Source: Actinobacillus delphinicola
GTDB taxonomy: Bacteria; Pseudomonadota; Gammaproteobacteria; Enterobacterales; Pasteurellaceae
Length of the DNA stretch: 64,000 nucleotides
Reading direction: 5' to 3'
Assembly: GCF_900638385.1 (NCBI RefSeq)
Contig: NZ_LR134510.1
Location: forward strand, 186,001 to 250,000
The stretch's first letter is position 1. Every line of letters starts with the position of its first letter. Under the pieces are notes generated by a model that worked only from the letters and a program-made list of their open reading frames with translations, was not told where the DNA came from and did no database searches. Below, piece after piece: positions 38,410 through 48,296 of this stretch. Both the position numbers and the translations under genes were made by a program.

Positions 38410-40203
38410 ATGAAGAACATTCGTAATTTTTCTATTATTGCTCATATTGACCATGGGAAATCGACACTTTCCGATCGTTTAATCCAAACTTGTGGCGGAC
38501 TTTCCGATCGTGAAATGGCAGCTCAGGTTTTAGACTCTATGGATCTGGAACGTGAGCGTGGTATTACCATCAAAGCACAAAGTGTAACGTTAAACTATAC
38601 AGCAAAAGATGGTGAAACCTATCAATTAAACTTTATCGATACTCCGGGACACGTGGACTTTTCTTATGAAGTATCACGTTCACTCGCTGCCTGCGAAGGC
38701 GCATTACTTGTTGTCGATGCAGGACAAGGTGTTGAAGCACAAACATTAGCTAACTGCTATACCGCAATTGGCATGAATTTAGAAGTTGTCCCTGTATTAA
38801 ATAAAATTGACTTACCTGCGGCAGAACCAGAACGCGTTGCCGAAGAAATCGAAGATATTGTCGGAATTGACGCAATGGATGCTGTTCGTTGTTCAGCTAA
38901 AACAGGCGTGGGTATTGATGCGGTATTAGAAGATATCGTTCATAAAATTCCAGCACCAGAAGGTGATCCAGATGCGCCACTTCAAGCACTTATTATCGAT
39001 TCTTGGTTTGATAATTATCTCGGTGTGGTTTCTTTAGTTCGTGTCAAAAATGGTGTATTGAAAAAAGGCGATAAAATTAAAGTCATGTCAACAGGACAAA
39101 CTTATAACGTTGATCGCCTTGGGATCTTTACACCAAAACAAATCGATACAACTGAATTAAAAACAGGCGAAGTGGGTTGGGTCGTTTGTGCAATCAAAGA
39201 TATTCTCGGTGCACCAGTTGGGGATACACTAACCCTTGCTAACAATCCAGCAGAGCATGTATTACCAGGTTTCCAAAAAGTAAAACCTCAAGTATATGCA
39301 GGACTTTTCCCAATTAGTTCTGATGATTACGAAGCATTCCGTGATGCACTTGGTAAATTAAGCCTTAACGATGCATCACTCTTCTATGAGCCTGAAACAT
39401 CTACTGCGCTCGGTTTCGGTTTCCGTTGTGGTTTCTTAGGTTTACTTCACATGGAAATCATTCAAGAACGTCTAGAACGTGAATATGATCTTGATTTGAT
39501 TACAACTGCACCAACTGTAGTGTATGAGGTGGAACAAACTAACGGGGACGTGGTCTATGTAGATAGTCCATCAAAATTGCCACCGTTGAATAATATTGCA
39601 CAAATTCGCGAACCAATTGCAGAATGTAATATTTTGGTTCCACAAGAATATTTAGGTAATGTAATTACTCTTTGTGTTGAAAAACGCGGTGTACAAACCA
39701 ATATGGTATATCATGGTAACCAAGTTGCGTTGACTTATGAAATTCCAATGGGTGAAGTGGTGCTTGATTTCTTTGATCGCTTAAAATCTACTTCTCGTGG
39801 ATACGCATCACTTGATTATAACTTTAAAAAATTCCAAGCGGCAGATATGGTCCGTGTGGATATTATGATCAATGGTGATCGTGTCGATGCACTCGCATTG
39901 ATCGTACATAAAGATAATGCAGCATATCGTGGACGTGAATTAGTCGAAAAAATGAAAGAACTTATTCCACGTCAACAATTTGATATCGCAATTCAAGCGG
40001 CAATTGGTAACCACATCATCGCTCGTTCAACCGTTAAACAATTACGTAAAAACGTGTTGGCTAAATGTTATGGTGGTGACGTAAGCCGTAAGAAAAAACT
40101 GTTACAAAAACAAAAAGAAGGTAAAAAACGAATGAAATCTTTAGGTAACGTTGAGGTTCCACAAGATGCGTTTTTAGCCATTCTTCATGTGGGTAAAGAT
40201 TAA
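38410..40203 (+). CDS. lepA: Elongation factor 4 (LepA)
   Basis: A ribosome-associated GTPase that back-translocates or assists 30S assembly under stress. From the chosen ATG it is 597 residues and reads as a near match to Haemophilus LepA. It has G1 AHIDHGKST (11-19), G3 DTPGH, G4 NKID, the EF-G-like domains and the LepA-specific C-terminal domain ([18 protein letters not shown]). ATGs at 38401 and 38410 are both possible, neither has a clear Shine-Dalgarno, and homology favours 38410. It leads lepA-lepB-rnc-era. Confidence 0.96.
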   Translation: MKNIRNFSIIAHIDHGKSTLSDRLIQTCGGLSDREMAAQVLDSMDLERERGITIKAQSVTLNYTAKDGETYQLNFIDTPGHVDFSYEVSRSLAACEGALLVVDAGQGVEAQTLANCYTAIGMNLEVVPVLNKIDLPAAEPERVAEEIEDIVGIDAMDAVRCSAKTGVGIDAVLEDIVHKIPAPEGDPDAPLQALIIDSWFDNYLGVVSLVRVKNGVLKKGDKIKVMSTGQTYNVDRLGIFTPKQIDTTELKTGEVGWVVCAIKDILGAPVGDTLTLANNPAEHVLPGFQKVKPQVYAGLFPISSDDYEAFRDALGKLSLNDASLFYEPETSTALGFGFRCGFLGLLHMEIIQERLEREYDLDLITTAPTVVYEVEQTNGDVVYVDSPSKLPPLNNIAQIREPIAECNILVPQEYLGNVITLCVEKRGVQTNMVYHGNQVALTYEIPMGEVVLDFFDRLKSTSRGYASLDYNFKKFQAADMVRVDIMINGDRVDALALIVHKDNAAYRGRELVEKMKELIPRQQFDIAIQAAIGNHIIARSTVKQLRKNVLAKCYGGDVSRKKKLLQKQKEGKKRMKSLGNVEVPQDAFLAILHVGKD

Positions 40204-40219
40204 TTCATAAGGATTTTCA

Positions 40220-41251
40220 ATGAAATCAAATATTGCCTTTATTTTGCTAATTATTGCTGCGGTCATTGGCTGGAAAATTTTTGAAGCAATGGGTGCCGCA
40301 AATAGTATGTCTATCGTACTGACTCTTGTTACATTCTTTTGCGGTGCATTTTGGTGCTATAAACGTTTTTATGTCTTACCGCGTGCTAAAAAACAATTAG
40401 CCGAAGATGAGGCAAATGGTATTGAATTGACACCTGAAGAGCAACAAGCTCGCTTAAAAGCTGCGGAGCCAACTGAAACATTTGCTTCGCTCTTTTGGGT
40501 ATTATTTTTAATCTGGATTTTTCGTTCATTCTTCTTTGAACCCTTCCAAATTCCATCAGGTTCAATGAAACCTACCTTACGTGTTGGCGATTTCTTATTA
40601 GTAGAAAAATATGCATACGGAGTTCGTGATCCTATTTTTGGTAAAACCCTTATAAAAACAGGTGAACCACAACGTGGCGATGTCGTAGTATTTAAAGCAC
40701 CAGATAGCCCAAGTCAGGACTACATTAAACGCGTCATTGGTTTACCAGGTGATCAAGTATTCTACGATAGTAAAAATCGTCACCTTATGGTTGTTTTAAA
40801 TAAAAATGGAAAACCGTGCATGAAAGATTGTGAAGTCCAACAATTTTTCTACAGCAAACCTGTTCCTGATAAAGATTTCTACCAAGTTATTGGGCAAACA
40901 CCTGATGGTAAGATGATATATAGTGATATGCATCCATTATTGGTCCATGAAACAGATATGCAAAACGTTTCACATGATATTCTTTGGGATCAACCAAATC
41001 CTAATGAAATGCCGTACTATCATGATTATGTGGATCAAAAAGGTTACGTAACACACTGGATCGTTCCAGCTAAACACTATTTCGTTATGGGTGATAATCG
41101 TAATAATAGTTACGACAGTCGCTTCTGGGGATTCGTTCCAGAACAAAATTTAGTCGGTAAAGCTACTTTTATTTGGTTAAGTTTAAAGAAAAAACCAAAT
41201 GAATGGCCTACCGGTATCAGAACCGATCGTTTCTTAATGGGCATTTATTAA
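40220..41251 (+). CDS. lepB: Signal peptidase I (LepB)
   Basis: Cleaves Sec and Tat signal peptides at the outer face of the inner membrane. The 343-residue protein has two N-terminal membrane segments (about 5-23 and 88-105) and the catalytic dyad S115 ([10 protein letters not shown]) and K170 ([11 protein letters not shown]). The later box [12 protein letters not shown] is also present. AAGGA precedes the ATG. It follows lepA by 16 bp, and its stop is 2 bp from rnc. Confidence 0.96.
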   Translation: MKSNIAFILLIIAAVIGWKIFEAMGAANSMSIVLTLVTFFCGAFWCYKRFYVLPRAKKQLAEDEANGIELTPEEQQARLKAAEPTETFASLFWVLFLIWIFRSFFFEPFQIPSGSMKPTLRVGDFLLVEKYAYGVRDPIFGKTLIKTGEPQRGDVVVFKAPDSPSQDYIKRVIGLPGDQVFYDSKNRHLMVVLNKNGKPCMKDCEVQQFFYSKPVPDKDFYQVIGQTPDGKMIYSDMHPLLVHETDMQNVSHDILWDQPNPNEMPYYHDYVDQKGYVTHWIVPAKHYFVMGDNRNNSYDSRFWGFVPEQNLVGKATFIWLSLKKKPNEWPTGIRTDRFLMGIY

Positions 41252-41253
41252 TA

Positions 41254-41934
41254 ATGAAAAATAACGATAAATTACAAAAAAATCTTCAATACCAATTTGA
41301 AGATCCACAATTACTTAAGTTGGCACTCACTCATCGGAGTGCCGCTAAGAAACACAATGAACGTTTAGAGTTTCTTGGCGATGGAATATTAAATTTAACC
41401 ATCGCACAGGCACTTTATAACCAGTTCCCTAATTGCAACGAGGGTGAATTAAGTCGCATGCGTGCCACTCTCGTACGTGAAAAAACCCTTGTTGTTCTGG
41501 CTCATCGTTTTAATTTGAGTGAATATATTGTACTAGGGCCAGGTGAATTAAAAAGTGGCGGTTTTCGCCGTGATTCCATTCTTGCAGATGCTGTCGAAGC
41601 GATTATTGGGGCTATCTCTTTAGATAAAGATCTGCAAACGGCAACTGATGTCGTTAAAAATTGGTACACCGATCTCCTTGCTGAAATTAAACCAGGTGAA
41701 GAACAAAAAGATCCAAAAACACGATTACAAGAATATCTGCAAGCCAAACACCTAGCTTTACCGAGTTACGAAGTAATTAATACAACAGGTAAAGCCCATA
41801 ATCAGATATTTACCGTGAAATGTGAAATTAAACATTTAGAAAAAACCGTTATTGCTGAAGGAACAAGCCGCCGTAAGGCTGAACAAGAAGCGGCAAACTT
41901 GATTCTTCAAGAATTACTCGCCAAAACAAAATAA
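41254..41934 (+). CDS. rnc: Ribonuclease III
   Basis: Cleaves double-stranded RNA in rRNA processing and sRNA-mRNA turnover. At 226 residues it equals the E. coli length. It has the catalytic signature [13 protein letters not shown] (35-47), a second acidic site near [10 protein letters not shown], and a C-terminal double-stranded RNA-binding domain ([13 protein letters not shown]). I start at the ATG at 41254. A longer frame into lepB exists but has no homology. No strong Shine-Dalgarno is present, so coupling to lepB is likely. Confidence 0.96.
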   Translation: MKNNDKLQKNLQYQFEDPQLLKLALTHRSAAKKHNERLEFLGDGILNLTIAQALYNQFPNCNEGELSRMRATLVREKTLVVLAHRFNLSEYIVLGPGELKSGGFRRDSILADAVEAIIGAISLDKDLQTATDVVKNWYTDLLAEIKPGEEQKDPKTRLQEYLQAKHLALPSYEVINTTGKAHNQIFTVKCEIKHLEKTVIAEGTSRRKAEQEAANLILQELLAKTK

Positions 41935-41964
41935 AATATTTTGTTTGGCATGATAGGAAAAATC

Positions 41965-42882
41965 ATGACAGAAAACCAAAATAATAATGAAGAAACTTAT
42001 TGCGGATTTATTGCTATTGTAGGGCGCCCTAATGTAGGTAAATCGACTCTACTCAACCGCATTTTAGGTCAAAAAATTTCGATTACTTCTAAAAAAGCAC
42101 AAACGACTCGTCATCGCATCTTAGGTATTCATACTGAAGGTAAATACCAAGCAATTTATGTAGATACTCCGGGACTACACATTGAAGAAAAACGTGCGAT
42201 TAACCGACTTATGAATCGTGCTGCTAGTAGTACAATTGGTGATGTAGATCTCATCATCTTCCTTACAGACGGTACACACTGGACCGATGATGATGAAATG
42301 GTATTAAACAAATTACGCCAAGTAAAAACCCCTGTAGTTTTAGCAGTAAATAAAGTTGATAACATCAAAAATAAAGATGAATTATTGCCTTTTTTAACTG
42401 AAATGAGTCAAAAATTCCCATTCAAAGATATCGTACCAATTTCTGCACAAAAAGGTAAAAATATTGATATCCTTGAAAAAATTGTCCGTGAATCACTTCG
42501 CAAAGGGATTCATCATTATCCTGAAGACTACGTAACTGATCGTTCACAACGTTTCATGGCTTCTGAAATCATCCGTGAAAAATTAATGCGTTTCACAGGT
42601 GAAGAATTACCTTATTCTGTTACTGTTGAAATTGAACGTTTCAAAGTAAATGAGCGTGGTACCTACGAAATTAATGGCTTAATTTTAGTTGAACGCGAAG
42701 GTCAAAAGAAAATGGTTATCGGTGCTAAAGGTCAAAAAATTAAGACTATCGGTATCGAAGCTCGCCAAGATATGGAACGTCTCTTTGACAATAAAGTTCA
42801 TTTAGAGCTTTGGGTGAAAGTTAAATCTGGCTGGGCGGATGATGAACGTGCTTTACGTAGTTTAGGCTACATGGAAGAATAA
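41965..42882 (+). CDS. era: GTPase Era
   Basis: An essential GTPase in 16S rRNA maturation and 30S assembly. The 305-residue product has G1 GRPNVGKST (20-28), G3 DTPG, G4 NKVD and the C-terminal KH domain ([13 protein letters not shown]). AGGAAA lies 8 bases before the chosen ATG, and earlier ATG/TTG codons fall before the region of homology. It closes the conserved lepA-lepB-rnc-era block. In E. coli recO follows, but here two unknown genes do. Confidence 0.96.
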   Translation: MTENQNNNEETYCGFIAIVGRPNVGKSTLLNRILGQKISITSKKAQTTRHRILGIHTEGKYQAIYVDTPGLHIEEKRAINRLMNRAASSTIGDVDLIIFLTDGTHWTDDDEMVLNKLRQVKTPVVLAVNKVDNIKNKDELLPFLTEMSQKFPFKDIVPISAQKGKNIDILEKIVRESLRKGIHHYPEDYVTDRSQRFMASEIIREKLMRFTGEELPYSVTVEIERFKVNERGTYEINGLILVEREGQKKMVIGAKGQKIKTIGIEARQDMERLFDNKVHLELWVKVKSGWADDERALRSLGYMEE

Positions 42883-42895
42883 TCATATCTAATCG

Positions 42896-42919
42896 TGCCG
42901 CATTTCAATGCGGCATTTT
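42896..42919 (+). terminator. Terminator after era
   Basis: An 8-bp stem (TGCCGCAT at 42896-42903 with 42908-42915), loop TTCA, then TTTT. The T run is short, so read-through into the next small gene is possible. Confidence 0.7.
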
Positions 42920-42937
42920 CTCAATACAGGAGTAAAA

Positions 42938-43195
42938 ATGATTAAAGAAATGACAGATTTCATTGCTCGTTTTACTTATAAACCAGTCCAAAAAACAGTC
43001 GCTGATAAAATCCGTGCCAAAGCAATTCAACGTACCAAAGCACGCCTTGCTATTTATCACCAAACATTAGAAGACTATTCCGATGACGAGCTAGAAATCA
43101 TTATTGAGGATGAAGAACGTAAAATTATTGACAGTTTGAAAACAAAAAGCCTTATTGCTGTCTTAAGTTTACTTGGGATTAGCCTTTTCCCGTAA
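42938..43195 (+). CDS. Hypothetical protein, 85 aa
   Basis: A small protein preceded by a strong AGGAG site 5 bases before its ATG. Residues 1-50 are Lys/Arg-rich helices, 50-66 are very acidic (DDELEIIIEDEERK), and the last 14 residues are hydrophobic (LIAVLSLLGISLF). The family is not recognised. It is followed after 12 bp by another unknown gene, which suggests a two-gene unit. Confidence 0.7.
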   Translation: MIKEMTDFIARFTYKPVQKTVADKIRAKAIQRTKARLAIYHQTLEDYSDDELEIIIEDEERKIIDSLKTKSLIAVLSLLGISLFP

Positions 43196-43207
43196 AATGG
43201 AGAGGAT

Positions 43208-43627
43208 ATGCGTATGTTTAAACAAGTTAAGTCTGCGCTAATTTGGTATTATCTCTTCCGTTTTCGGAGACGTGTAAGTATCATTATTTTGCTATTACTA
43301 TTCGCATTTTTTGCAAATAGTATTTATGGCGATGTCGTTAATTATTTGACCTTAACTAAACAACTCTATTTGTTAAAATACGCACTTTTAACAAAATGGG
43401 TAATTATCCTAGGGAGTCTATTTGCTGTCATTTACAGTATTATTAATCTGTTTAAAAATATTGGGAAAAAGAAAACACCAGTGGATAAAAAGAAACTCCC
43501 TATTACACCGATGATGAGTCCCCAAGAACAACGTTTGCGTGAGAAACCACAATTGCGATCCCGTGCCGATCAACTCATTGCACGAAAGGCTGAAGAAAAA
43601 AGGCGTAAAAATAATTCATTGAATTAA
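43208..43627 (+). CDS. Hypothetical two-TM membrane protein, 139 aa
   Basis: A GGAGAGG site precedes the ATG. Two membrane segments lie at about 23-38 and 63-81, each flanked by positive residues. The C-terminal tail (about 85-139) is strongly basic (KKKLPITPMM, REKPQLRSRAD, KRRKNNSLN) and probably cytosolic. The family is not recognised. It forms a likely operon with the 85-residue gene before it, and a strong bidirectional terminator closes the pair. Confidence 0.7.
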   Translation: MRMFKQVKSALIWYYLFRFRRRVSIIILLLLFAFFANSIYGDVVNYLTLTKQLYLLKYALLTKWVIILGSLFAVIYSIINLFKNIGKKKTPVDKKKLPITPMMSPQEQRLREKPQLRSRADQLIARKAEEKRRKNNSLN

Positions 43628-43634
43628 CTAAAGA

Positions 43635-43667
43635 AAAACCAGTTATTAAATAAAAATAACTGGTTTT
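43635..43667. terminator. Bidirectional terminator before dxs
   Basis: A 13-bp stem (AAAACCAGTTATT and complement) with a 7-base loop and T runs in both directions, between convergent genes. Confidence 0.9.
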
Positions 43668-43681
43668 TTCGTGTCTGCTAT

Positions 43682-45535
43682 TTATTTTTCAATAAACTGG
43701 TGAATCTGCTCTTCAATACCTTTCGCATCTAACTTCATTTCAGCAAGCATCTCGCATTGAGAACCTTGTGGCACAAAGAAATCAGGTAATCCAATATTTA
43801 ATAATTTAACCATATATTGTTTTTCAAAGAGATATTCTCCAACCGCGCTACCTGCCCCACCACGAATTGCATTTTCTTCAACAGTAACCAATACATCATG
43901 ATCACGTACAAGTTCATCAAGTTTTGCGGTGTCTAATGGTTTTACAAAACGCATATCAATGACAGTCGCATCTAATTTATCTGCGGCAATTTGTACTTGT
44001 GGTAATAATGTTCCGAAGTTAAGAATAGCAATTTTGCTACCCTTACGACGTTCAGTAGCCTTACCAAGCGGTAACTCTGCTAACGGTTTTAATTCCACAC
44101 CGACTGCATTACCTCTTGGGTAACGAACAGCCGCAGGTTGTCCACATTTATAGCCAGTATAAAGCATTTGACGGCATTCATTCTCATCACTTGGTGTCAT
44201 GATGACAAGATTTGGGATACAACGTAAGAAACTAATATCAAAGGCACCTTGATGAGTTGGGCCATCTGCACCAACAATACCTGCGCGATCAATCGCAAAG
44301 AGTACTGGTAATTTTTGAATTGCAACATCATGAATAACTTGATCATAGGCACGTTGTAAAAATGTAGAATAAATTGCTACAACAGGATGCATTCCACCAA
44401 TTGCGAAACCTGCAGCAAGTGTTACAGCATGTTGTTCAGCAATTGCGGCGTCAAAAAATTGTGCAGGAAATTTTTGCGAAAATTCCACCATTCCTGACCC
44501 TTCGCGCATAGCAGGAGTAATGCCCACAAGCTTAGGATCCTGTTCGGCCATTTCACACAACCAATCACCAAATATTTTAGAATAAGTCGGACTCGCTGCC
44601 TGACTTTTAGGTAATTCACCACATTTATGATCGAATTTCGGTACTCCGTGGTAACTAATTGGATCTTTCTCTGCTGGCGCATACCCTTTCCCTTTTTTTG
44701 TCTTGATATGCAAGAATTGTGGTCCAGTCCGTTTTTTCATGTTAGACAAGGTAGTAATCAATTCTTCCACATTGTGTCCATCAATAGGACCAATATAATT
44801 GAATCCTAGTTGCTCAAACATAGTGCCGACAGGTGAAACGAAACCTTTGATATGTTCTTCAGTTTTTTTCACAAATTCCTTAATTGGCGGTACATTTGAA
44901 AGCACTTTTTTACCACTTTCACGCAAGTTTGTGTAAAAAGGTGCTGTCATAAAACGTGCAAAATGTTTATTCAAACCACCAACATTTTCTGAAATTGACA
45001 TCTCATTATCATTTAAGATAACTAACATATCAGAATGCAAACTTCCCGCATGATTTAGTGCCTCAAAGGCCATTCCAGCAGTAATTGCGCCATCTCCGAT
45101 CACACAAATTGTTTTACGATTTTTACCTTCATGTTGAGCGGCGAGTGCGACTCCCAAGCCTGCACTGATAGACGTAGAAGAATGCCCTACGCCTAAAACA
45201 TCATATTCACTTTCTTCACGCCACGGAAAGGGATGCAATCCATCTTTTTGACGAATCGTTTTTAACTGTTCACGACGACCAGTCAGAATTTTATGGGGAT
45301 AAGCTTGATGCCCAACATCCCAGATTAATTGATCAAAAGGTGTATCAAACACATAATGCAAAGCGACAGTCAATTCAACAACACCTAACCCTGATGCTAA
45401 ATGCCCGCTACTTTGACTCACACTTTCCAATAGATACTGACGTAGTTGCTCACATACAAGAGATAATTGTGTTTTATCCAGTTTTCTCAAATCTGCAGGC
45501 GAGTCTATTTGTTGTAGCAGAGTGTAATCAATCAT
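43682..45535 (-). CDS. dxs: 1-deoxy-D-xylulose-5-phosphate synthase
   Basis: The first step of the MEP pathway: condenses pyruvate and glyceraldehyde 3-phosphate with thiamine diphosphate. The 617-residue enzyme has the TPP motif [18 protein letters not shown], the catalytic-region HQAYPHK, and the transketolase-type pyrimidine and C-terminal domains ([21 protein letters not shown]). It follows ispA by 42 bp, the standard xseB-ispA-dxs order. Confidence 0.97.
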   Translation of the reverse strand: MIDYTLLQQIDSPADLRKLDKTQLSLVCEQLRQYLLESVSQSSGHLASGLGVVELTVALHYVFDTPFDQLIWDVGHQAYPHKILTGRREQLKTIRQKDGLHPFPWREESEYDVLGVGHSSTSISAGLGVALAAQHEGKNRKTICVIGDGAITAGMAFEALNHAGSLHSDMLVILNDNEMSISENVGGLNKHFARFMTAPFYTNLRESGKKVLSNVPPIKEFVKKTEEHIKGFVSPVGTMFEQLGFNYIGPIDGHNVEELITTLSNMKKRTGPQFLHIKTKKGKGYAPAEKDPISYHGVPKFDHKCGELPKSQAASPTYSKIFGDWLCEMAEQDPKLVGITPAMREGSGMVEFSQKFPAQFFDAAIAEQHAVTLAAGFAIGGMHPVVAIYSTFLQRAYDQVIHDVAIQKLPVLFAIDRAGIVGADGPTHQGAFDISFLRCIPNLVIMTPSDENECRQMLYTGYKCGQPAAVRYPRGNAVGVELKPLAELPLGKATERRKGSKIAILNFGTLLPQVQIAADKLDATVIDMRFVKPLDTAKLDELVRDHDVLVTVEENAIRGGAGSAVGEYLFEKQYMVKLLNIGLPDFFVPQGSQCEMLAEMKLDAKGIEEQIHQFIEK

Positions 45536-45577
45536 TGTTTATATCCAATATGTTATAAATACTTTACGCTATTGTAA

Positions 45578-46462
45578 TTAAGCTTGTCGATTAACAACAA
45601 ATTTTGCTAATTCACGTAAAGTGGTGGTATCAAAAGGTACATTATCAAGTGCTAAAAGTGCCGCTTCATACAAAGCATTTGCTTTCTTTTTAGCTCCATC
45701 TAGCCCTAAAAATTTAGGATAAGTGCTTTTATGTGCTTGAATATCTGCACCAACTGTCTTGCCTAGCACAGCACTATCTCCCTCTATATCTAAAATATCG
45801 TCTTGTACCTGAAAAGCTAGACCAATCGCAGTCGCATAATCATCTAATGCCTGCTCAATCATAATATCTTGTGCATATTCAGAACAAACGAAACCCATTT
45901 TTACCGCTGCTCGTAATAAATTTCCTGTTTTGTGCTGATGAATTTTTTCAAGACTTACAAGATCAATTTCTTTATCTTCAGCCTCTAGATCTAAACTTTG
46001 CCCAAAACACATTCCTTTTACGCCAGCATTTTCGGCTAAAATTTTTGTCAATTTAACTTTTTGACTATCTGTTAATTTTTCACTTGTCGCAATCAGTTCA
46101 AAGGCAAAAGGCTGTAATGCATCACCAGCAAGGATTGCAGTTGCTTCGTCAAACGCAATATGACAAGTTGGCTGCCCTCTACGCAAGTTATCATCATCCA
46201 TAGCGGGCAAATCATCGTGAATTAAAGAATAAGCATGAATCGCTTCAATTGCGGCGGCAGGTGCATCAAGCGCTTCGTCCTTTGCACCTAGCATTCTACC
46301 TGTTGCATAAACAAGAAACGGACGAATCCGTTTTCCGCCCAGCAATACGGCATATTTCATCGCTTCTAAGAGCTTACTTGGTTCATTTAGTGATAAATGT
46401 TCTCGCAGCACATCATTAACTCGGTCTTGAGTTTGTTTTAATTGTTCTACAAATGAATACAT
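45578..46462 (-). CDS. ispA: Farnesyl diphosphate synthase (IspA)
   Basis: Makes farnesyl diphosphate from IPP and DMAPP, feeding UppS and the quinone/heme branches. The 294-residue enzyme has the first Asp-rich motif DDLPAMD (83-89), the GGKRIRP diphosphate site (42-48) and the second motif DDILD. It is 18 bp downstream of xseB. Confidence 0.96.
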   Translation of the reverse strand: MYSFVEQLKQTQDRVNDVLREHLSLNEPSKLLEAMKYAVLLGGKRIRPFLVYATGRMLGAKDEALDAPAAAIEAIHAYSLIHDDLPAMDDDNLRRGQPTCHIAFDEATAILAGDALQPFAFELIATSEKLTDSQKVKLTKILAENAGVKGMCFGQSLDLEAEDKEIDLVSLEKIHQHKTGNLLRAAVKMGFVCSEYAQDIMIEQALDDYATAIGLAFQVQDDILDIEGDSAVLGKTVGADIQAHKSTYPKFLGLDGAKKKANALYEAALLALDNVPFDTTTLRELAKFVVNRQA

Positions 46463-46480
46463 AATCGTTATCTTAATCCG

Positions 46481-46720
46481 TTAAAATGGCTCTGTGTCTT
46501 CAAAATCTGCAAGCTGTGCAGTTTCATTTTTTTGTAAGAGAATCTGAATCCGTTGTTCTGCTTGCTGAAGTTTTGCTTGTCCTTCTTGAGCCAATTTAAT
46601 TCCTTTTTCAAAGGACTTTAGCGCATCTTCAAGTTGAAGATCACCTTTTTCTAATTGGTTGACTAGGTTTTCTAGTTGCAACATTATTTGCTCAAAATCG
46701 AGATTTTCTTGACTAGCCAT
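46481..46720 (-). CDS. xseB: Exodeoxyribonuclease VII small subunit
   Basis: The small subunit of exonuclease VII, which degrades single-stranded DNA. The 79-residue product is a two-helix coiled coil with the family core [19 protein letters not shown] (about 22-40). It leads the operon xseB-ispA-dxs. A good sigma-70 promoter lies about 35-60 bp upstream. Confidence 0.95.
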   Translation of the reverse strand: MASQENLDFEQIMLQLENLVNQLEKGDLQLEDALKSFEKGIKLAQEGQAKLQQAEQRIQILLQKNETAQLADFEDTEPF

Positions 46721-46756
46721 GGATACACTTACCTTAAAATTTTTAAAGAGGGCTGT

Positions 46757-46785
46757 ATTGTACTGTATTTTTACAATCTTGTTAA
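46757..46785 (-). promoter_or_regulatory. Promoter of xseB-ispA-dxs
   Basis: On the minus strand, TTAACA (46785-46780, 5/6) and TACAAT (46762-46757, 5/6) are exactly 17 bp apart. They give a start near 46750 and a short leader before the xseB ATG. Confidence 0.6.
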
Positions 46786-46807
46786 AAGTAAACTGTAGAA
46801 TTGTACA

Positions 46808-46836
46808 TTGAATAACAATTTTGCATATTTTTTAAT
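46808..46836 (+). promoter_or_regulatory. Candidate plus-strand promoter for the RNA upstream of rnfA
   Basis: TTGAAT (4/6) and TTTAAT (5/6) are 17 bp apart. They would give a transcript from about 46843 to the terminator at 47033. AT-rich DNA makes such matches cheap. Confidence 0.3.
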
Positions 46837-46842
46837 CTTTAT

Positions 46843-47033
46843 TTACTTTAATAACTCATTTAATTTATCCCTCCTCTTCTTCACCAAAATAAATTTTTCT
46901 CTAACAAAATTATTTTCAGAACTTTTTTTCATCTGGTGAGTCTTTATTAATGAGAGTTGATTAATACCTACTTTTTAACTTAATGATGATTCATCTTAAG
47001 ACCTCCTGCCACTCTATTGAGTGGCATTTTTTT
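46843..47033 (+). ncRNA. Candidate small RNA or terminated leader upstream of rnfA
   Basis: The spacer between xseB and rnfA has no gene but contains, on the plus strand, a textbook terminator (8-bp TGCCACTC/GAGTGGCA stem, TATT loop, seven T at 47027-47033). Two C-rich anti-Shine-Dalgarno motifs lie upstream: CCCTCCTCTTC near 46869 and ACCTCCTGCC at 47001-47010. Such motifs are typical seeds of sRNAs that block translation. I do not recognise a known RNA family. It could alternatively be an attenuated leader of the rnf operon, which begins 92 bases later. The 5' end is uncertain. Confidence 0.4.
47007..47033 (+). terminator. Strong Rho-independent terminator 92 bp before rnfA
   Basis: An 8-bp GC-containing stem, 4-base loop and seven T residues, oriented on the plus strand only. 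No coding gene precedes it on that strand for over 3 kb, which is the main evidence that something non-coding is transcribed here. Confidence 0.85.
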
Positions 47034-47124
47034 ATGCGTAAATTTCCCCTAAACTTGCCAAATAATCGAGAAAAGAGGAAAATGCACCATTTAATTAAAA
47101 CAGGTAGGATCGTGAAAAATTCCA

Positions 47125-47706
47125 ATGACTGACTATATTCTATTAATTATCAGTACGGCCCTTATAAACAACTTTGTGTTGGTAAAATTTCTTGGACTAT
47201 GTCCATTTATGGGGGTTTCTCGCAAAATAGAGAGTGCTCTAGGTATGGGACTTGCAACCATGTTCGTATTGACCGTTGCCTCTTTGTGTTCATATCTTGT
47301 TGATCGATATTTATTGATTCCGTTTAATGCGCCTTTTTTACGGACATTACTATTCATTTTAGTCATTGCGGTTGTTGTGCAATTTACAGAAATGGTTATT
47401 CGTAAAACAAGCCCGGCACTCTATCGTCTGCTTGGTATTTTTCTCCCATTGATTACGACTAACTGTGCCGTTCTAGGGGTTGCATTACTCAATACAAATC
47501 TTGCTCACAACCTAACTCAATCCGTCGTTTATGGATTTGGTGCATCACTTGGTTTTGCCCTCGTTCTTGTTTTATTTGCAGCCCTTCGTGAACGCCTTGC
47601 TGGTGCAGATGTTCCTGTTCCATTCCGTGGTGCTTCAATCGCATTAGTAACAGCAGGATTAATGTCCGTTGCTTTTATGGGCTTTGCTGGATTGGTGAAA
47701 GCATAA
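47125..47706 (+). CDS. rnfA: Rnf electron transport complex subunit RnfA
   Basis: An integral membrane subunit of the ion-translocating ferredoxin:NAD oxidoreductase (Rnf/Rsx). The 193-residue protein has six membrane segments and shares the fold of RnfE. Conserved cysteines lie in [13 protein letters not shown] (about residue 26) and [12 protein letters not shown] (near 113), the membrane iron-sulfur site of RnfA/E. A 16-codon frame with its own ribosome-site-like GAGGAA (47082-47132) overlaps the start by 8 bases. rnfB overlaps the end by one base. Confidence 0.94.
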   Translation: MTDYILLIISTALINNFVLVKFLGLCPFMGVSRKIESALGMGLATMFVLTVASLCSYLVDRYLLIPFNAPFLRTLLFILVIAVVVQFTEMVIRKTSPALYRLLGIFLPLITTNCAVLGVALLNTNLAHNLTQSVVYGFGASLGFALVLVLFAALRERLAGADVPVPFRGASIALVTAGLMSVAFMGFAGLVKA

Positions 47707-48281
47707 TGCAAACAATTACTATTATTCTTATTTTAATCGCAATTCTTGCCTTAATTTTAGGCGGTCTCTTGGGTTTTGCTTCTGTAAAACTCAAAGTAGA
47801 TGATGATCCTATTGTAGAAAAAATTGATGCGATTCTCCCACAAAGTCAATGTGGGCAATGTGGTTATCCTGGATGTAAACCTTATGCCGAAGCGGTTGCC
47901 AATGGTGATGAAATCACAAAATGTGTTCCAGGTGGTAAAGAGGTTATCGTAAAAATTGCAGACTTAATGGGGGTTGCCGTTCCCCAAACAGCGTTAGAAG
48001 AAGAGGATCCTCTCCCACAAGTCGCTTTTATAAACGAAAATATGTGCATTGGTTGTACAAAATGCATCCAAGCTTGCCCTGTCGATGCCATCATTGGTAC
48101 AAACCGAAGTGTTCATACAGTCATTCCAGATCTGTGTACAGGGTGTACGCTTTGTGTAGCTCCATGTCCAACAGATTGTATTAGTATGAAAGATATCAAG
48201 CCAAGTATTCAAAATTGGAATTGGCAATTTGATCCGAAACTTATTATTCCTGTGGTTGATACCACTTCTGAAAGAAAATAA
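47706..48281 (+). CDS. rnfB: Rnf complex ferredoxin subunit RnfB
   Basis: The electron-carrying subunit. The 191-residue protein has an N-terminal membrane helix (about 5-27), a four-cysteine Fe-S domain (CGQCGYPGC, about 48-57) and two [4Fe-4S] ferredoxin motifs ([12 protein letters not shown] and [12 protein letters not shown]). It is translationally coupled to rnfA (TAATG). A GAGGG site in its 3' flank serves rnfC. Confidence 0.95.
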   Translation: MQTITIILILIAILALILGGLLGFASVKLKVDDDPIVEKIDAILPQSQCGQCGYPGCKPYAEAVANGDEITKCVPGGKEVIVKIADLMGVAVPQTALEEEDPLPQVAFINENMCIGCTKCIQACPVDAIIGTNRSVHTVIPDLCTGCTLCVAPCPTDCISMKDIKPSIQNWNWQFDPKLIIPVVDTTSERK

Positions 48282-48296
48282 ATTGGCGAGGGAAAC

